From the NCBI RefSeq assembly GCF_000154705.2, contig NZ_CM002917.1, positions 3,297,853 to 3,361,852 on the forward strand: a stretch of DNA of 64,000 bases, read 5' to 3'. The stretch is from Hoeflea phototrophica DFL-43 (lineage in GTDB: Bacteria > Pseudomonadota > Alphaproteobacteria > Rhizobiales > Rhizobiaceae). A model generated the notes under the pieces. That model was not told the DNA's origin. It worked only from the letters and a program-made list of their open reading frames with translations, and made no database searches. Positions 61,206-64,000 of this stretch are shown here, in pieces (positions within the stretch are counted from its first letter, which is position 1; the number at the start of each line of letters is the position of its first letter). A program made the position numbers and the translations under genes.

Positions 61206-61919
61206 ATGGTTGATTACACACTCTACTACTGGCCGATTCAGCTTCGCGGCCAATTCATCCGCGCCGTCCTCGCCCATGCCGGCGCGTCCTGGAATGAGGT
61301 CGGCTTCGACGAAATCATCGCCCAGAAATCCGCCCAACCCTCCGCGCAACTGATCCCGCATATGGGGCCGCCCGTCCTCACCGATCACAGCCGCGAATTC
61401 AGCATCTCCCAGATGGCTGCGATTCTTGCCTATCTCGGTGAAAAACACGGGCTCATAGACGATGATCTGGTGCTCAGGGCGATGAACACCAAGCTGATCG
61501 ATGATGCCAATGATGTGCTCTACGAGATGACCCGTCACAATGGCGCACAGCAGTGGACAAATGAGGCCTGGGCCGAGTTTCAGCCAAGGCTTCAGCGCTG
61601 GATGGAGATTTTCGAGGAAACCGGCCGGCGCTATGGCCTGACGGCTCAGTCAGGTTTCATTCTTGGAACTGAGGCACCCTGCCTTGCCGATCTCGTGACG
61701 GCAACATTATGGGGCACCATGACCACCAAATTTCCGGCGCTGAGGCCGGTGCTCGAAACCCATGCACCGGGGATCACCAGCCTGTGCGACCGCATCGGCG
61801 CAATGCCCTCCCAAACCGAACTTCGCGAAAAGAGCGACGCGGCCTACGGCGAGGCATGGTGCAGCGGCGAGATCGAAGCATCGCTTCGCGCTGTTACCGG
61901 CAGCAATCCCGCTCAATAG
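61206..61919 (+). CDS. Glutathione S-transferase-like protein
   Basis: A 237-residue cytoplasmic protein with the two-domain GST fold. The N-terminal thioredoxin-like domain (about 1-85) shows YTLYYWPIQLRGQFIRAVLAHAG, a cis-Pro region MGPPVLTD, and the glutathione contact REFSISQMAAILAYLGEKHGL. The all-helical C-terminal domain is about 95-220 with LADLVTATLWGTM. The catalytic Tyr or Ser is uncertain (YYW at 6-8). It follows the LysR gene on the same strand after 109 bases. A strong hairpin follows. Confidence 0.9.
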   Translation: MVDYTLYYWPIQLRGQFIRAVLAHAGASWNEVGFDEIIAQKSAQPSAQLIPHMGPPVLTDHSREFSISQMAAILAYLGEKHGLIDDDLVLRAMNTKLIDDANDVLYEMTRHNGAQQWTNEAWAEFQPRLQRWMEIFEETGRRYGLTAQSGFILGTEAPCLADLVTATLWGTMTTKFPALRPVLETHAPGITSLCDRIGAMPSQTELREKSDAAYGEAWCSGEIEASLRAVTGSNPAQ

Positions 61920-61984
61920 GCAAACTGGCTTCATTGCCAAAGCTGGTGGATCGCCTTAGCGGCCGGGGGGAGTCTCCACAGAAG

Positions 61985-62018
61985 CCTGCTGGCGGCAGGA
62001 CAAGATGCCGCCAGCAGG
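61985..62018. terminator. Strong hairpin between GST-like and barrel genes
   Basis: A perfect 13-bp stem CCTGCTGGCGGCA/TGCCGCCAGCAGG with an 8-base loop, between convergent genes. No T-tract follows on either side, so termination would depend on the stem alone or on Rho. Confidence 0.6.
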
Positions 62019-62145
62019 AGGATCCCCATATCCCGATCGGAAAAAGCGGGGATCGAAACTGAGGTTTGGACTAGAATTTGACCTTAACGCCCGGCGCAAA
62101 CAGGAAGGTGGTCCGGTTGGTCTGGACACCGAAGGTCCGGCCGAC

Positions 62146-62682
62146 TTACGCCTTCAGCGACAAGAATACCTTCTCCTCCCTGAGGGCGTAATCCAGCTCG
62201 ACGCCGCCAAAAGCCCCATTGGCATTGTCATCGATTTTCGTGGCTGCCCCGAGACCCGTGACAGTGCTCTCGGAGAGAAAGCGGCGGAAACCGGCATAGG
62301 GCGCAATCCCGAACTGCTCGACCTGTTTGCGCGCTTTGACGAAACCTCCGATTGCCGTCACGTCTGTCTCGGTGGTGACATTGACCGTTCCCGTTGTCGT
62401 GGTCTTGCTTGCATCGCCCAGCGACTGAAACAGGCTGGCCCCGCCGCAAAGGTCCCACCCGCTGCCATTGGCGCGGCAGACTTCCGCGGAAGCATCAACG
62501 CCGTAATAGGTGGATGCCACATTGGAAGAGCCGCTGAACACCATCACGCCACCACCGATGGTGCCGCTGAAATAGAGATCCTTCGCGGACGTCAGCGCTC
62601 CATCCTGGGCCTGTGCGCCGGTTGAAAGGGCCAGTTCCGCTGCAATGGCGACTGCTGCGGTGAGATAGGATGCGACCTTCAT
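62146..62682 (-). CDS. Outer-membrane beta-barrel-like protein, cut by an in-frame stop
   Basis: A 178-residue precursor with a signal peptide (MKVASYLTAAVAIAAELALSTGAQAQ) and a barrel-like mature part of alternating polar and hydrophobic strands (DLYFSGTIGGGVMVF, AFGGVELDYALREEKVFLSL). Two cysteines (CRANGSGWDLCGG) may pair. The TAA at 62146-62148 falls in the middle of a strand. Reading on in the same frame adds 24 residues (VGRTFGVQTNRTTFLFAPGVKVKF), ending at 62071-62073 with the C-terminal Phe typical of outer-membrane barrels. So the natural gene probably spans 62071-62682 and is truncated here by mutation, sequencing error or readthrough. No named family. Confidence 0.7.
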   Translation of the reverse strand: MKVASYLTAAVAIAAELALSTGAQAQDGALTSAKDLYFSGTIGGGVMVFSGSSNVASTYYGVDASAEVCRANGSGWDLCGGASLFQSLGDASKTTTTGTVNVTTETDVTAIGGFVKARKQVEQFGIAPYAGFRRFLSESTVTGLGAATKIDDNANGAFGGVELDYALREEKVFLSLKA

Positions 62683-62810
62683 GAAATATTCCTGCTCAAG
62701 ATCATGATGGGGTCTAACTACCCGCCGGGCCTGGCAGCCGGAATGTATGGAATCATACACTTGCGTCGCTTTTTGCGGATCAGCCCGCTTTCAACCGGCA
62801 GAACCCCTGC

Positions 62811-63833
62811 TCAACGGCAGAAGGAATATTGCACGGTACAGACCGCACCAGCATTGGCGCAGAACCCCATGGCATAGCTTTCCGCCGCCCGTTTGCTGGT
62901 GCCGGCGCCGAACCAGTGACCGCCACTGCCCGATGCCAGTGCGTGGCATTGCGCCTGGGTCATGTCCTCGATGCCACAGGAGACATCGCCGCAATATTGC
63001 ATCGCATAGGACTGCGCCTCCTCGCGGCTTACCCCGGCACCGTGGCCGAAACGGCCATTGTTGCCGATGGCGAAAGCCATCCACCCCGTGCCGTTCGATC
63101 CGCCCTGCGCGGACGCACTGTTCTGGCCGCCAAGCACCGCGCCGCACTCGCCATACATGCCGGCAATCGGCTGGCCTTCCCAGCACATGATCCCGCCCCA
63201 TTGGTAGGCCGGACCGCCGGGTTGCCGGATTTCGAACCAATCATAGCCATCGAACCGCACGCCGGTGTTCATCGTCACCGTCACGGGCGCGCCTTCGCGC
63301 AGGCTTCCGGCCTGACCGAAATTCGTTCCCGGCCCGTTGCGCAGGCGCCCGCCGAGCGAACGGGCCGCGGCATTGCCGAGCATCGTTTCATTGCCGCCCA
63401 CCGCATCCGACGCATGGGTCTGCCCCCTGGTGCTTTCAGTGCAGGGCACCGCGCTGTCGTTCGGGTACTGCTTGAAACCAAGCCGCGCATCGGTGCCCTT
63501 GCCAAAGAAGCGGTAGCTGCGGCTGTCGAAGCTGAACCCGCTGGCCACGCGCTGCTCCCGCGCGGTTTCGGTTTGCGCCGCCGACTCCGCCGCACTGATA
63601 TATTCGCTCTTGGGTGTGATCCGTGCGGTGGAGTTTCCATCAGCCCAGAACACTTCCACCTCGTAGAAGACGTCGCCCTCGGGTTCGCACTCATACACTG
63701 TCAACTCCGTGGCCTGGGCGGCCAGGACCGCTACCATCAACATGGTTCCGAGCACCACCACCATGCCGCTGCTGGCGCGCAGCACGCGACGGAAGCGATA
63801 CGAGGTGAAATTGCAACGAGCTTGTTCAGACAT
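62811..63833 (-). CDS. Secreted protein with SH3-like and DUF4189 domains
   Basis: A 340-residue protein. A signal anchor or signal peptide lies at about residues 16-41 (MVVVLGTMLMVAVLAAQATE). Residues about 155-215 look like a bacterial SH3 domain (AARSLGGRLRNGPGTNFGQAGSLREGAPVTV, then DGYDWFEIR), followed by a Cys pair (MCWEGQ, YGECG). Residues about 250-340 are a DUF4189 domain (GWMAFAIGNNGRFGHGAGVSREEAQSYAMQYCG, CHALASGSGGHWFGAG), with regularly spaced cysteines that should form disulfides. It probably acts in the periplasm near the cell wall; the exact role is unknown. CGGGAAAA precedes the ATG at 63833; the longer frame to 63992 is not supported. Confidence 0.85.
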   Translation of the reverse strand: MSEQARCNFTSYRFRRVLRASSGMVVVLGTMLMVAVLAAQATELTVYECEPEGDVFYEVEVFWADGNSTARITPKSEYISAAESAAQTETAREQRVASGFSFDSRSYRFFGKGTDARLGFKQYPNDSAVPCTESTRGQTHASDAVGGNETMLGNAAARSLGGRLRNGPGTNFGQAGSLREGAPVTVTMNTGVRFDGYDWFEIRQPGGPAYQWGGIMCWEGQPIAGMYGECGAVLGGQNSASAQGGSNGTGWMAFAIGNNGRFGHGAGVSREEAQSYAMQYCGDVSCGIEDMTQAQCHALASGSGGHWFGAGTSKRAAESYAMGFCANAGAVCTVQYSFCR

Positions 63834-64000
63834 GGCGTTTTCCCGATGATGATTTGGCTTGAACGAGCCCAAACCTATTTGCCAGCGACACCTCCGCTCA
63901 ATAGATGGATTAATACATGCAAGCCCACGGCTTCCTTTGCTAAGCTGCAGGTGAGCGTATTCAAAGAAGCGGCCCGGTCCATGTCTGCCCATCCCACGCC

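Noticed and set aside
63981..64000. Possible gene start ATG at the right edge
   Set aside because: Only six codons are visible and no clear ribosome-binding site precedes it.

Overview
This 64 kb window is a chromosomal segment of a GC-rich alphaproteobacterium, most likely of the order Hyphomicrobiales (Rhizobiales). That assignment is an inference. It rests on the gene order ligA-recN-bamD-lpxC-ftsZ-ftsA-ftsQ-ddl-murB-murC-murG-ftsW-murD-mraY-murF-murE-ftsI-ftsL-rsmH-mraZ, on the long-linker FtsZ, on a DUF1127 gene, on a palindromic intergenic repeat of the rhizobial type, and on the general protein character. A Hoeflea-like genus would fit, but this cannot be settled from the window alone. 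I see no tRNA, rRNA or CRISPR.

Region 1 (1-20.6 kb) is a mixed housekeeping and accessory stretch. It holds a METTL25/GSTCD-like methyltransferase, a secreted hypothetical, a YugP-type membrane zinc peptidase, gamma-glutamyltransferase, a type II P-type ATPase, CreA, an SCO1/SenC copper chaperone, a CPA-type cation/proton antiporter overlapping prmA, a DUF1127 gene, aminopeptidase P, a peptidoglycan-binding protein, an adenylate cyclase-TolB-TPR fusion, the azlCD amino acid exporter, a spermidine-synthase-fold protein, and a divergently transcribed exported alpha/beta hydrolase.

Region 2 (20.6-50.3 kb) is one long minus-strand block, the dcw cluster with its usual rhizobial extension. It encodes lipid II synthesis (mur genes, mraY, murG), the divisome (ftsZ, A, Q, W, I, L), lipid A commitment (lpxC), outer-membrane assembly (bamD), and repair (recN, ligA). 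Two things disturb it. First, between murB and ddl sits a 4.6 kb island carrying an intact IS5/IS427-type insertion sequence and two cyclic-di-GMP genes. Second, ftsI is broken by two apparent single-base deletions about 90 bases apart.

Region 3 (50.3-64 kb) is accessory. A COG0523 (CobW-like) GTPase lies behind a likely Zur box. A TAXI-type TRAP transporter plus a TetR regulator stands back-to-back with a two-subunit molybdenum hydroxylase (IorA/IorB type), and an inverted repeat lies between them. Then come a sterol desaturase-like hydroxylase divergent from a LysR regulator, a glutathione S-transferase-like protein, an outer-membrane barrel gene interrupted by an in-frame stop near its 3' end, and a secreted SH3/DUF4189 protein.

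The most useful leads are the double frameshift in ftsI, the truncated beta-barrel, the Zur-box/GTPase pair, the TetR operator shared by transporter and hydroxylase, the c-di-GMP/IS island inside the dcw cluster, and several perfect palindromes in promoter regions. I did not find a clearly new multi-gene system.
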